Source: Actinomycetota bacterium
GTDB taxonomy: Bacteria; Armatimonadota; SYMT01
Direction: 5' to 3'
NCBI GenBank assembly: GCA_005805375.1
Contig: SYMT01000103.1
Location: 1-38,519 of the forward strand
Length of the DNA stretch: 38,519 bases
The notes beneath the pieces are model-generated. The model saw nothing but the letters and a program-made list of their open reading frames with translations. It had not been told where the DNA came from and made no database searches. The translations under genes were made by a program, and so were the position numbers. Of this stretch, positions 8,231 through 16,306 are shown piece after piece (the first letter of the stretch is position 1; every line of letters begins with the position of its first letter).

Positions 8231-8995
8231 CTACAGAGTATCCGGGTAGTCGCGCCCGGAGATCAACGGAAACTCCTCTTTCGGTTCCAGACCGGTGTAG
8301 CGGCACAGGCCGCTGACATAGTGGGTGGCGTACCCGCGCCGGCGCTGCCCGGAGCGGTTTTCGCCGCTGCAATGCAGCAGGTGGCCGTGGTGAAAGCTCG
8401 CCTCACCCGGCTCCAACTCCAACGGTACCTGGGCTTCCTGTTCGCCCGCCAGCGCTCTCTCTTCGTATTCCTGCATCTCCGCGCGCGACAGCGCCCCACG
8501 AATATGGGAGCCGGGAATCACCCACAGGCAGCCGTTCTCCCGCGTGGAAGGGTCCAGTGCTGTCCAGCATGTAGTCATGCGGTCCGGTGGAGCGATCCAG
8601 AAGCCGAGCGGCTGATCCTGGTGGTAGGCCTGGCGCGAGCCGATTTGCGGTGGCTTCATGAAAAGCTGGTCCTGGTAGAGTTTCAGGTCCGGCCCGAGGA
8701 GTTGCTGCATCCGTGTCACGATGCTCGGGCGCCGCGCGTGGTCCAGCATCATCGGGTCGTGCCAGGCGAGGTGGTACATCTTGCGGAGCGACAGTTCGTA
8801 GTTCTCAGCAGCGCGCTCCCCTTGGGCCACCCGTGGTTCCACCTGAAGCCGACCGGCGGGGACATGCGCCGCCTCCCCGCTCGCGATCCACTCCACATGC
8901 CGGCGCAGCGCCTCCAACTCCGTGTCGTCGAGCACCCGGCCGACGCGGAGATAGCCGTTCTCACGAAAGAATTGAATCTGATCCTGGGTCAGCAT
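8231..8995 (-). CDS. phytanoyl-CoA dioxygenase (PhyH) family oxygenase
   Basis: A 254-residue non-haem Fe(II)/2-oxoglutarate-dependent oxygenase. The iron-binding HxD is seen in YHQDQPL (His125, Asp127). The distal His is in LLHCSGEN (His208), and a following Arg pair (about 219-220) is suited to 2-oxoglutarate. The N-terminus (QIQFFRENGYLRVGRVL) is the usual PhyH opening helix and strand. Members hydroxylate lipids, amino acids or small metabolites; no neighbour gives the substrate. The start ATG follows GGGGGAA. The gene is 115 bp downstream of the DUF6785-type membrane protein gene on the same strand, with a small inverted repeat between them. Confidence 0.88.
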   Translation of the reverse strand: MLTQDQIQFFRENGYLRVGRVLDDTELEALRRHVEWIASGEAAHVPAGRLQVEPRVAQGERAAENYELSLRKMYHLAWHDPMMLDHARRPSIVTRMQQLLGPDLKLYQDQLFMKPPQIGSRQAYHQDQPLGFWIAPPDRMTTCWTALDPSTRENGCLWVIPGSHIRGALSRAEMQEYEERALAGEQEAQVPLELEPGEASFHHGHLLHCSGENRSGQRRRGYATHYVSGLCRYTGLEPKEEFPLISGRDYPDTL

Positions 8996-9027
8996 GGGTT
9001 CCCCCGATCCGCCGCGATCACTCGCAT

Positions 9028-9044
9028 TCCCGTGCTACACGGGA
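9028..9044. terminator. short perfect inverted repeat (possible terminator or operator)
   Basis: TCCCGTG (9028-9034) and CACGGGA (9038-9044) are perfect complements with a 3-nt loop. They lie between the membrane protein gene stop (9112) and the PhyH gene start (8995), both leftward. No T-tract is visible. The site could end the upstream transcript or serve as a binding site for PhyH regulation. Confidence 0.35.
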
Positions 9045-9111
9045 GTCACTGTCACAGCCGTAAGCACACTGAGCACCCCAAACATCAGACAGGCTTTGCA
9101 CTGTCGCCACC

Positions 9112-11073
9112 TCACAGAAAGAAGACGTATGCCGGCCGGTCCAGAAGGATGCCCCAGACGGTCCAGCCCATTCCCACGACCAGGTCACCGAGCATGAGAC
9201 CGAGGAAGAACGGAAGCGCGCCCCGGTAGGCCCGCAGGCCGCCGAGGTGCAGCGTGACGGCCTTGCACACGAACGCCACAAAGACGGCGCAGGACACATC
9301 GCCCACACCCGAGCCGCTGTCCGCCAGGGCGAGCCCCAGCGGATGGAATGGGCAACCGACCCATCGAAGGCGCAGGACCATGAGGCTCCAGGCGAACAGA
9401 AAACTCCCGGCCATGACGAGCAGCGAGAGGCCGTTCGGGCCACGATACACCTCGGAGTGGCTCCACGCCGGCAGGATGGACTGCCACATATACATGCCCG
9501 ACTGCCCAAGACGAATGTGTGCAGAGGAAGCACCGTAACGGTAGGTTTGATCCAGGTACGCCACGAAGGTCAAGGGCACCGCCACCAGAATCGCCACGCC
9601 GATGCCGCGGGCCAGGGAGTTGGACGCCAGGCCCGCCCGATCCGCCAGGCGGAACCCCTCGAGTTGATGGGGCAGAATGTGGTTCTGGTTGGCCAGGGTG
9701 AAGGAGTTGAACAACCCGAGGAGCGACACATTTCGCGCACCCAGCGCCTCAGCGCCACCGGTGACCAGCAGCAGGTTGGGACCGTTCATGCGCAGCAATT
9801 CGTGCATCGGGAAGCCGAGTTCGCACCGGATCCGACCCACCACCAGGCCCATCAGCACGTAGCCCGCGTAGACAGCGAACGCCATCCAGCCGGGAAGTCC
9901 TGCGGCCATCAGGAACGACGGAGCGATGATGGAACCCACGCCGAGTACCACGAATCGCTGCCGCCAGGTACGTACTTCCGCTGCGGCGTCCGGGCTGGCG
10001 CCCGCCGCGGCTCCGCTCCAGGCCAGTCGCCAGGCCCGGCTCAGGTGATCGCGCCCGGACCAGAGCGCCATCGCAACAATCGCAACCGCGGCTCCAAACT
10101 GCTGGTCGCGGGTGAACGGGTAGTTCGGAATCTCCGTCCAGCCGATCATGGCGCCACCCACCAACTGCACCTTGTGCAACAGGTAGAAGAACCAGAGCGA
10201 GAAGGAGAGGTCGAGCGGGATCAGGTAGCAGAGCCCGATAATGAACGGGTAGAAGGAGAGATTGGTCTCTCCCAATGCGTTCCAGGGAGGATCGGTCCAC
10301 ATCTGATCCAGACGAATGCGCCGCAGCGGGAGCTGCGGCACAGCCGGATAGAGGTAGTTCAGGCCGTTGACGAGTTCGCCGGTCGCCGCGAGGCCGAAAC
10401 CCAACCACATTGTCCGGCTGCGCCAGAAGGCATCTCCGCCCGCCGTCATCTGGAACGGCAATTCCACTACAGGGTAACTGAGACGCTCTTTCCGCGACCA
10501 CTGTTCGGTGAACAGGCCCGCCACCGCAGTCAGCACCGCACCCAATGTCCAGAAGAGGATCGTCCACACAACCACCGGCGCCGCCCAGGCACGCAGATTT
10601 TCCGGGCGGAAGAAACTGGATTGGCCGAGGTAATACCCCCGGAGCGCCTCCGCGTCGCGCACCAGGAGCCAGTCCGGCATGTGCACCAGCCACTCGCCCA
10701 CCGACCGGGTCTTTTGCAAGTCCACCCACGGCCCCCAGGTGATGGAGCCCATCAACCAGTGGAGACAGTGGGCGGAGCCCAGCCCGGTCTGCACCGAGAG
10801 CATTACGTATATAGCCAGCAGATCCGTAGCCGGCAATGCGACCCGGGGCGCGAGCCTCCGCACAAGGGCATTCAATCCCGTGAGCAAGAACAATAGAAAA
10901 ATGACGTTGGCGAACGGGGAAGAATTGGAGAGCCAGACCTGGCGCATCTCCTCGGCGCGAAAGCAGAGATGCACGTTGACCCAGAGTGCCGCCACCCCCA
11001 CGCACAGGCCCCGCCACGTGAAGGGCTGCACCGCGCGCGGGTTCGCTTCCCCGCTCGCCGCTCCGTCTCCCAT
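9112..11073 (-). CDS. large polytopic membrane protein, DUF6785/DUF6784-type
   Basis: A 653-residue integral membrane protein with about 12 or more hydrophobic segments. Recognisable features are an N-terminal helix (WRGLCVGVAALWVNVHLCF), conserved-looking loops (KERLSYPVVELPFQM, WTEIPNYPFTRDQQFG) and a second half starting near RQRFVVLGVGSI. This architecture matches the DUF6785-DUF6784 proteins found mainly in Armatimonadota/Planctomycetota-like bacteria, which resemble oligopeptide-transporter-like proteins. The actual transport function is unknown. The frame is open upstream to a TTG at 11268. I chose the ATG at 11073 because the preceding 65 codons look non-coding and would overlap the upstream Uma2 gene. 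The Shine-Dalgarno at 11073 is poor, so the start is the least certain part. Confidence 0.8.
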   Translation of the reverse strand: MGDGAASGEANPRAVQPFTWRGLCVGVAALWVNVHLCFRAEEMRQVWLSNSSPFANVIFLLFLLTGLNALVRRLAPRVALPATDLLAIYVMLSVQTGLGSAHCLHWLMGSITWGPWVDLQKTRSVGEWLVHMPDWLLVRDAEALRGYYLGQSSFFRPENLRAWAAPVVVWTILFWTLGAVLTAVAGLFTEQWSRKERLSYPVVELPFQMTAGGDAFWRSRTMWLGFGLAATGELVNGLNYLYPAVPQLPLRRIRLDQMWTDPPWNALGETNLSFYPFIIGLCYLIPLDLSFSLWFFYLLHKVQLVGGAMIGWTEIPNYPFTRDQQFGAAVAIVAMALWSGRDHLSRAWRLAWSGAAAGASPDAAAEVRTWRQRFVVLGVGSIIAPSFLMAAGLPGWMAFAVYAGYVLMGLVVGRIRCELGFPMHELLRMNGPNLLLVTGGAEALGARNVSLLGLFNSFTLANQNHILPHQLEGFRLADRAGLASNSLARGIGVAILVAVPLTFVAYLDQTYRYGASSAHIRLGQSGMYMWQSILPAWSHSEVYRGPNGLSLLVMAGSFLFAWSLMVLRLRWVGCPFHPLGLALADSGSGVGDVSCAVFVAFVCKAVTLHLGGLRAYRGALPFFLGLMLGDLVVGMGWTVWGILLDRPAYVFFL

Positions 11074-11251
11074 CGAGCTGAGCGGGCGAGGAGCCGCGAC
11101 CGCGCTCCCTGCCTCCGGCGCCGATGGGGCGAACGCCCGCGGCCTCACGCTGCCCACACGCCGTCCCGGGCCCCGCGCGCAACGTGTCGTGTCTGCACAA
11201 ATCGCATTGCGTTGGTCGAACTCACGACAACCACAAGGCTCCCACCTGCGA

Positions 11252-12211
11252 TTACTCCGGGACCTCAATCCCCATCGCCTGGAGCTTCTCGCGCAGGCGG
11301 GCTACACGCGCTTCCGCTTCCTGCCGGAGACGGGCTTCCTCCGCTGCCTGCGCCTCCGCACGTGATGCGCGGCGCCCGGCGTCTTCCGCCAGGCGCGCCA
11401 CTTCCGCCGCGCGCCGAGCTTCTTCCTCGGCACGCTGCGTCTGCACCGCTGCGCGCCGGGCCTCTTCGTCGGCACGCTGCGTCTGCGCCGCTGCGCGCCT
11501 GGCTTCTTCTTCGGCACGCTGCGTCTGCGCCGCTGCGCGCCGGTCAGCCTGCTCCACCCGCGCCGCCTGTTCGGCGGCATGCTGGGCTTCCACCTCTCGC
11601 TGCTCCTCCGTGGTAAGCAACAGCGTACCATCCGGGTACGCCCAGCGCAGCCACCGCCGCCGGTGACCGTCATACACGCCGTCCCAAAGGACCAGTTTCA
11701 GGTGCAGCGTTTCGCACCAACGGCTCCCATCCGCCTCCAATGGGATGTCCACGTACCGGCTTCCCTGCAGGCGATAGCCCGCCCACGTATTGTCCTGGGG
11801 GTCGAACCAATAGTACTCCACGACCCCCAGTGCGGCGTAGTCGTACAACTTCGTGTCCTGGTCACGCTGCCGGCTGGTGGGCGACACCATCTCCACCACG
11901 ACGTCCGGCGCCTTGCCTTCCGTCCAGGTCTCCCAGTGCTCGCGATGGCGCGGCGGCACGCCGACCGCCGCCCAGAAGTCCGGCCCCTTGTGCCGATGCT
12001 GGTTGGTCGGGTCGTAATAGAGGAACTGGTTGAAACCCACATCCAGGTCCGGACGGAGCCCGGCGTGGATGAGCACGTGCCGCAGCAACTGGGCCGCGTT
12101 GGCTACGGTCCGCGATTCCATCGGGATACCATCTGAACTGGGAAATGCCTCCGGCGGCAGGCTCCGCACCGGCAGGGCAGCCGGACGGGGGAGCAAGACG
12201 GTTCTGGCCAT
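11252..12211 (-). CDS. Uma2 family nuclease with repetitive coiled-coil tail
   Basis: A 319-residue protein. Residues about 20-180 are a Uma2 (DUF820) PD-(D/E)XK restriction-endonuclease-like fold. KGPDFW holds Asp78, APDVVVEMVSP holds Asp103 and Glu107, Lys121 follows, and then the usual YAALGVVEYYWFDP. From about residue 200 the chain is an Ala/Arg/Glu-rich coiled coil. It contains at least three 14-residue units of the type RRAAAQTQRAEEEA, encoded by 42-bp DNA repeats at about 11409-11534. The ATG has a good GAGGTGA ribosome site, and an AT-richer patch with a -10-like TAGAAT (complement of 12265-12270) lies upstream. Uma2 proteins are abundant in cyanobacteria and Armatimonadota-like genomes; the biological role is unknown. 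The nuclease fold is solid, the activity is inferred. Confidence 0.88.
   Translation of the reverse strand: MARTVLLPRPAALPVRSLPPEAFPSSDGIPMESRTVANAAQLLRHVLIHAGLRPDLDVGFNQFLYYDPTNQHRHKGPDFWAAVGVPPRHREHWETWTEGKAPDVVVEMVSPTSRQRDQDTKLYDYAALGVVEYYWFDPQDNTWAGYRLQGSRYVDIPLEADGSRWCETLHLKLVLWDGVYDGHRRRWLRWAYPDGTLLLTTEEQREVEAQHAAEQAARVEQADRRAAAQTQRAEEEARRAAAQTQRADEEARRAAVQTQRAEEEARRAAEVARLAEDAGRRASRAEAQAAEEARLRQEAEARVARLREKLQAMGIEVPE
11409..11534 (-). repeat. 42-bp tandem coding repeat in the Uma2 tail
   Basis: About three near-identical 42-bp units share the core GGCACGCTGCGTCTGC and encode 14 residues, which is two heptads, so the repeat keeps coiled-coil phase. Copy boundaries are approximate. Confidence 0.75.
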
Positions 12212-12791
12212 GAGTCACCTCGCAGAAGGACGGACGCGGACACTCACGCCCCGCCATCCCCACTATTCTAATTGAGTTAGCCGCGGAAGGGGGAGCATTT
12301 ACACACACCGGCCCGCCGTGCGCGACGGGGGAGCACCCGCCGTCGGCCGCATCCGCAGTCGCACTCGCGCAGGAAGCGGCTGTTTCCGGAACGGGCGCCC
12401 GCCGCCGGGAGACCAACAGGCTGGGCCCTCCCGCAGACGACACTCCGGCGGGCTACCGCCGGCGCGGGAGTGTCGTTGGGCAGGTCCGTGTATCCGCTGA
12501 CCGGGTGATGGAGCCGCAGCGGCGCTTCTCATCCGCGCGAGGCGTCAACAAGTTGGTAGCCCGGTAACGGGACTCCCGCGCCGTGCAACCTCGTCCCCAG
12601 GTTATCATGGAGAAGACCGGCAGCCCGGAACGGGCACGGACTGCGCAGGCCGGTACGGTGAGCGCGCACCGGGCTGTTCCACGGTCTCCCCCCGATCCGC
12701 GCCGGGCGTGAACCTACCGGAAAAGCACTATCCAACCCGTCGCCTCGGCCTCATCCCGGATCGAAGACGGCATCCGACACCCCACACCCCA
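12212..12791. other. 580-bp intergenic region with several inverted repeats
   Basis: No convincing gene is seen on either strand. The part next to the Uma2 start contains the only AT-rich patch (about 12262-12282), with a -10-like element for leftward transcription. The middle holds a strong nested hairpin (12437-12476, listed separately). Smaller GC-rich inverted repeats occur near 12557-12571 (CCCG-GTAA-CGGG) and around 12618-12658. The region does not show the conserved cores of RNase P RNA, tmRNA, SRP RNA or cobalamin riboswitches. It could hold an unrecognised structured RNA or just terminators. Confidence 0.4.
12437..12476. other. strong nested hairpin
   Basis: The outer arms ACGACACTCC (12437-12446) and GGAGTGTCGT (12467-12476) are perfect complements. 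Inside them CCGGCGG and CCGCCGG pair across a 4-nt GCTA loop. The result is a nearly continuous 16-17-bp stem with one small bulge. There is no T-tract on either side, so a simple intrinsic terminator is not the only option; a structured RNA element or a repeated extragenic palindrome is possible. Confidence 0.6.
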
Positions 12792-13151
12792 ATGACAGAC
12801 CCCTTTCACCTTCTCGGTCCGGAGTTTGACGCACCCCGAGAGTTCGGCGACGCCTATCACGCCGCAGTTGCCCGGCTGGAAGCCGCGTCGATGCGTTTCG
12901 ACGCGCTATCGGAGCAACTGCCCGAGAGCAGCTATGATGACGAGGAATGGACGATTGTGGAGCGTGCGGCGCGGGACCTGGAGGAAGCAGTAGAGCGCGC
13001 GGAAGAGGGGTTTGTCGCGGTGCAATACGACAGCCACGCCTGGTACCGGATCATGGAAACCCTCACCGTGGCGGCCAGCCGCCTGGAGTCCGCAATTGGA
13101 ATCATGGAACGCGTCCGAGCCAGGGGGGCGCCGGGGGACAGCCTCGTCTGA
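12792..13151 (+). CDS. small acidic helical protein, unknown function
   Basis: A 119-residue, Glu/Ala/Arg-rich protein predicted to be almost entirely alpha-helical, with coiled-coil potential in the middle (DDEEWTIVERAARDLEEAVERAEEGF). No signal peptide, membrane segment or known motif is visible. The ATG at 12792 is preferred, although no Shine-Dalgarno is evident. An in-frame GTG at 12708 would add a 28-residue Arg/Pro-rich leader that looks non-coding. The gene ends only 19 bp before the convergent adenylate kinase gene. I do not recognise the family; codon-position composition and the compact stop-to-stop arrangement favour a real gene. Confidence 0.6.
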   Translation: MTDPFHLLGPEFDAPREFGDAYHAAVARLEAASMRFDALSEQLPESSYDDEEWTIVERAARDLEEAVERAEEGFVAVQYDSHAWYRIMETLTVAASRLESAIGIMERVRARGAPGDSLV

Positions 13152-13170
13152 TCTGTCCCCGAAGACGCTT

Positions 13171-13821
13171 CTACGCCGTGGTAGGGGGAGGAAGGCGGAG
13201 TTGTTGCCGCAGGTCCTCATAGACCGCATCCACGGGCCGCGAGGCATCCACAGACAGTACGAGTTCCTTCCTGCGAAAAAGCTCCAGGATCGGGAATGTC
13301 CGATCGCGGTACTCCGCCAGACGTTTCTGGAGTGCGTCCGGGTGATCGTCGGCGCGAGCAATCAGGGTGCCGCCGCAGACATCGCAGCGGTCCGGAGCCG
13401 CGGGCCGGTGAAAGATCAGATTGTAGTCCAGGCCGCATGACGAACAGAGGCGGCGGGCCAGAACGCGGGCAGTGACGATCGCATCCGGCACCTCAAGGTG
13501 GATCACCGCGTCCGTATCATAGCTTTCCAGGAAGAAGCGCGCCTGTGACTCGTTCCGGGGAAAGCCGTCAATCGTGAATCCGAAGTTCCAGTCGTGCTGA
13601 TCCAGGCGCTCCTTCACGACCCGTTCCACGATATCGTCCGGGACGAGGAGCCCCTCCGCTACCAGCCGGCCGATCTGGGCGCCCAGTTTGGTCCGGTTCT
13701 TCGCGTGCCAGCGGAAGATGTCACCCACGCTGATGTGGACAATGCTGTACTCCTGTTCGAGGAGTTTCGCCTGAGTTCCCTTGCCGCATCCCTGCGGCCC
13801 CAGGATGACGTATTTTCGCAC
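13171..13821 (-). CDS. adk: adenylate kinase with zinc-binding LID
   Basis: A 216-residue nucleoside monophosphate kinase, cytosolic, catalysing ATP + AMP = 2 ADP. The P-loop is GPQGCGKGT (8-16). The NMP-binding region includes ISVGDIFR (30-37), and DGFPRN (85-90) is the adenylate kinase signature. The LID region (120-155) has four cysteines, Cys126-x2-Cys129 and Cys146-x2-Cys149, the zinc-binding form typical of Gram-positive and some other bacteria. DHPDALQKRLAEY follows as expected. The GTG start is preceded by GGAGGG. It stands alone rather than beside secY and map, the usual ribosomal-protein-operon position. It is divergent from the sulfatase gene across 147 bp. Another adk could exist elsewhere in the genome. 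Confidence 0.92.
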   Translation of the reverse strand: MRKYVILGPQGCGKGTQAKLLEQEYSIVHISVGDIFRWHAKNRTKLGAQIGRLVAEGLLVPDDIVERVVKERLDQHDWNFGFTIDGFPRNESQARFFLESYDTDAVIHLEVPDAIVTARVLARRLCSSCGLDYNLIFHRPAAPDRCDVCGGTLIARADDHPDALQKRLAEYRDRTFPILELFRRKELVLSVDASRPVDAVYEDLRQQLRLPPPTTA

Positions 13822-13968
13822 TCTTCGCCCTCCGCACTTCGGCGAACTCGGGCAAGCCGCCGCACCTCAGGGTTCCCGGTTAACGGCGACATGCCCTGCT
13901 TCCGGCAGGGAGCGTGTATCATCAGGAAGAAACTGCTTTTCATCACCCGACCGCGACGTTCTCCAACC

Positions 13969-15342
13969 ATGCAACCGCGCATTCTGCTCACGCTGCTTGT
14001 TCTCGCCGGCCTCCTGCTGCCGCACTACGCCTCCGCAGGCGGAGGGACAACCTCCCGCCCGAACATCGTGCTGTTCCTGGCTGATGATCTGGGTTGGGGA
14101 GACCTCGCCTGCTACGGGCATCCGGTGATGCGCACCCCACATCTGGACCGCTTCGCCACAGAAGGCGTGCGGTTCACCCAGTGCTACTCCGCTTGCGGGG
14201 TCTGCTCCCCGTCCCGTTCCGCCATTCTCACCGGGAGAACTCCCTACCGAAACGGCGTCTTCCGCTGGATTCCTGAAGGAAGCGAAGTCCACCTCCGTAC
14301 GAGCGAGATCACATTGCCGAGACTCCTGCGGGAGCACGGCTATCAGACGTGTCACGTGGGGAAATGGCACCTGAACGGCAAGTTCAACTCTCCGGACCAC
14401 CCGCAGCCGAACGATCACGGCTTTGACCACTGGTTTGCCACCCAAAACAATGCCGGCCCGAGCCACAAGAATCCTACGAACTTTGTGCGCAATGGGCAGC
14501 CGGTGGGTCCACTCACCGGATTCTCCGCGCCGCTGGTAGTGGATGAGGCAATCCGCTGGCTGCGCGGGAGGGATACAAAGCGTCCCTTCTACCTCCAGGT
14601 CTGGACCCACGAGCCCCATCTGCCGATCGAAAGCGCCCCGCAGTTCATGGCACCCTACGCGGCACAGGTTCAGGACCCGGATACGCGGCAGCATCATGGC
14701 AATGTCACCCAGATGGATCACGCCTTTGGAACGTTGATGCGCACCCTCGACGAGATGGGATTGCGGGAAAACACCGTCGTTGTCTTTACAGCCGACAACG
14801 GACCGGAGGGCGACGGCACAAAGGGCCGCACCCGGGGCTCCACTGGTGGCCTGCGCGGTCGGAAGCGCGCGGACTACGAGGGGGGTATCCGCGTGCCCGG
14901 CTTGATTCGCTGGCCCGGTCGTGTGCGTCCTGGTACCGTCAGCGATGTTCCAGTGATCGGCACCGACCTCTTCCCTACCTTCTGCAAGATTGCCGGAACG
15001 ACGTTGCCCAGAGACCGTGTTCTGGACGGTGGCGACCTGCGCCCTGCGCTGGAAGGAAAAGCAGTACAACGTCCTCGCCCGCTGTACTGGCGCACCCACA
15101 TTTCGCCTCCCTCCAACCGGGTCGCCATGCGTCAGGATGACTGGAAGATCGTCGGCAACGAGGATTTGAGCCGTTTTGAACTCTACAACGTAAAGAATGA
15201 TCCCCGAGAGACCGCCGACTTGTCCACCCGGGAGCCGGAGCGGCTCGAAAGAATGAAGGCTGCGCTGCTGAAACTGGATGCAGAGATCAAAGCCGAAGGG
15301 CCAGACTGGTGGAAGCGCGACAAAGACGGTGGATGGAAGTAG
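13969..15342 (+). CDS. secreted sulfatase (arylsulfatase family)
   Basis: A 457-residue alkaline-phosphatase-superfamily sulfatase that hydrolyses sulfate esters. A signal peptide (MQPRILLTLLVLAGLLLP, ending ASA at residue 23) directs export. The metal-binding LADDLGWGD is at 38-45. The sulfatase signature CSPSR (79-83) has the Cys that is converted to formylglycine, followed by AILTGR. VGKWHLNGKF and TADNGPEGD supply further active-site residues. The length fits the S1 family. The ATG at 13969 is preferred to longer in-frame starts because it begins a clean signal peptide. A formylglycine-generating enzyme would be needed in trans and is not in this window. Substrate unknown; such enzymes typically act on sulfated polysaccharides. 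Confidence 0.93.
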   Translation: MQPRILLTLLVLAGLLLPHYASAGGGTTSRPNIVLFLADDLGWGDLACYGHPVMRTPHLDRFATEGVRFTQCYSACGVCSPSRSAILTGRTPYRNGVFRWIPEGSEVHLRTSEITLPRLLREHGYQTCHVGKWHLNGKFNSPDHPQPNDHGFDHWFATQNNAGPSHKNPTNFVRNGQPVGPLTGFSAPLVVDEAIRWLRGRDTKRPFYLQVWTHEPHLPIESAPQFMAPYAAQVQDPDTRQHHGNVTQMDHAFGTLMRTLDEMGLRENTVVVFTADNGPEGDGTKGRTRGSTGGLRGRKRADYEGGIRVPGLIRWPGRVRPGTVSDVPVIGTDLFPTFCKIAGTTLPRDRVLDGGDLRPALEGKAVQRPRPLYWRTHISPPSNRVAMRQDDWKIVGNEDLSRFELYNVKNDPRETADLSTREPERLERMKAALLKLDAEIKAEGPDWWKRDKDGGWK

Positions 15343-15400
15343 CGAGAGGACACGCACTGAGGCGACAGAGTTTGGATCCTCCAGTCCTGCCTCCGGCGGT

Positions 15401-16306
15401 CTACGGGGTGCCGCCCGACCGGAACGTCCGTGGGATCTCCCGAAACTCCGAATACGGAATGCCAGTCACCTCGTACACAACATACCGGGCCACACCGGAG
15501 TAGGGCGCGTCCGGCGCGCAGAGATCAACTAGGCCCTGGGTGCTTCCGCTCAGTGCAAGGTCATTCATCTGCTCGAGCGCCCGAATCCAGATCTCGGCCT
15601 GGTGTTTGGCGTGTAGGTAGATTCGCTTGCGCTCTTTCGCCAGCGAAGGTCGGTGCAGCCCGCAGGTCCGGATTGTGACTTCTCCGTACGGCGACTCTGG
15701 CCGTGGGCCGATCGCGCCCAGGTCGTCGTAGACGAGGTGGGTCTCCGGGTCGGGACCATCGAAGGGATTGAGCAATAAGGGCTCCGGCCGGTAGCTACTG
15801 TGGAGGCGCGCTGTGTGTCCCGGTGCGAGCCCCTGCACCGGGAAGAAGCACTTCTTCCACCGAGAATTGCAGACTCCGCAGGCTGCCAGCCAGTTGTCCC
15901 AGTTGAAGGCTAGCCACCAGAAGCCGATCGGCGATATCCGGCGCTGTGCTCGTTTGCGGACTCGTTGGGTACCCCACTCGATGCCCTGTGCCTGGAGTTC
16001 GTCCCAGGAACTCTTTGGGTAGAAGTGCTCCAATTGGGGAGCCGCGCCGATCAACCTGGACTCGCAGAACCCACATTTTCGTTCCTGCGCGTTCCAGAAG
16101 TCGCCGGTGTACGTCTGCCAGAACTTGCTCTCTGCTTCGATTGCAGCAGACAGTTGACTGGCGAGGTCCTGGACCCGTGTGGGGTCAGGACTGGACTTGC
16201 CGACCTCTCCATCCAGTTCTTCGCCGAGCGCCCGGACTGTCATAGTGATCTCAAATACCCGATCCTTGAAGTCACTCGGCTGTGCCGGACGACCGCAGAG
16301 AATCAT
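15401..16306 (-). CDS. ptuB-like: HNH nuclease, PtuB-like (Septu-type defence effector)
   Basis: A 301-residue HNH endonuclease of the TIGR02646/PtuB type. The zinc/HNH core reads Cys78-x2-Cys81 (CGFCES), EHFYPKS with His94, then NWLAACGVCNSRWKK with Cys143-x2-Cys146 and Asn147, ending FFP. This is the family's standard spacing. Downstream, PLLLNPFDGPDPETH and TIRTCGLHRPSLAKER match the C-terminal region of PtuB-like proteins. The start ATG overlaps the stop of the preceding ATPase gene as ATGA, so the two are translationally coupled. In Septu systems PtuB is the nuclease held in check or licensed by the PtuA ATPase during phage infection; the same role is inferred here. No reverse transcriptase is adjacent, so this is not a retron-type PtuAB. 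Confidence 0.88.
   Translation of the reverse strand: MILCGRPAQPSDFKDRVFEITMTVRALGEELDGEVGKSSPDPTRVQDLASQLSAAIEAESKFWQTYTGDFWNAQERKCGFCESRLIGAAPQLEHFYPKSSWDELQAQGIEWGTQRVRKRAQRRISPIGFWWLAFNWDNWLAACGVCNSRWKKCFFPVQGLAPGHTARLHSSYRPEPLLLNPFDGPDPETHLVYDDLGAIGPRPESPYGEVTIRTCGLHRPSLAKERKRIYLHAKHQAEIWIRALEQMNDLALSGSTQGLVDLCAPDAPYSGVARYVVYEVTGIPYSEFREIPRTFRSGGTP

Noticed and set aside
9247-10896. Plus-strand frame of about 549 codons rich in Gln/Arg/His
   Set aside because: It lies antisense to the polytopic membrane protein; its composition is what hydrophobic codons give in reverse.
11074-11268. Extended N-terminus of the DUF6785-type protein from a TTG
   Set aside because: The extra 65 residues are Arg/Pro-rich with no hydrophobic pattern and overlap the end of the Uma2 gene; the ATG at 11073 is more plausible.
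12212-12791. RNase P RNA, tmRNA, SRP RNA or cobalamin riboswitch in the structured gap
   Set aside because: None of the conserved core sequences of these RNAs could be found on either strand.
13867-15357. Minus-strand frame of about 496 codons
   Set aside because: It is antisense to the sulfatase, which has an intact CSPSR active site and signal peptide.
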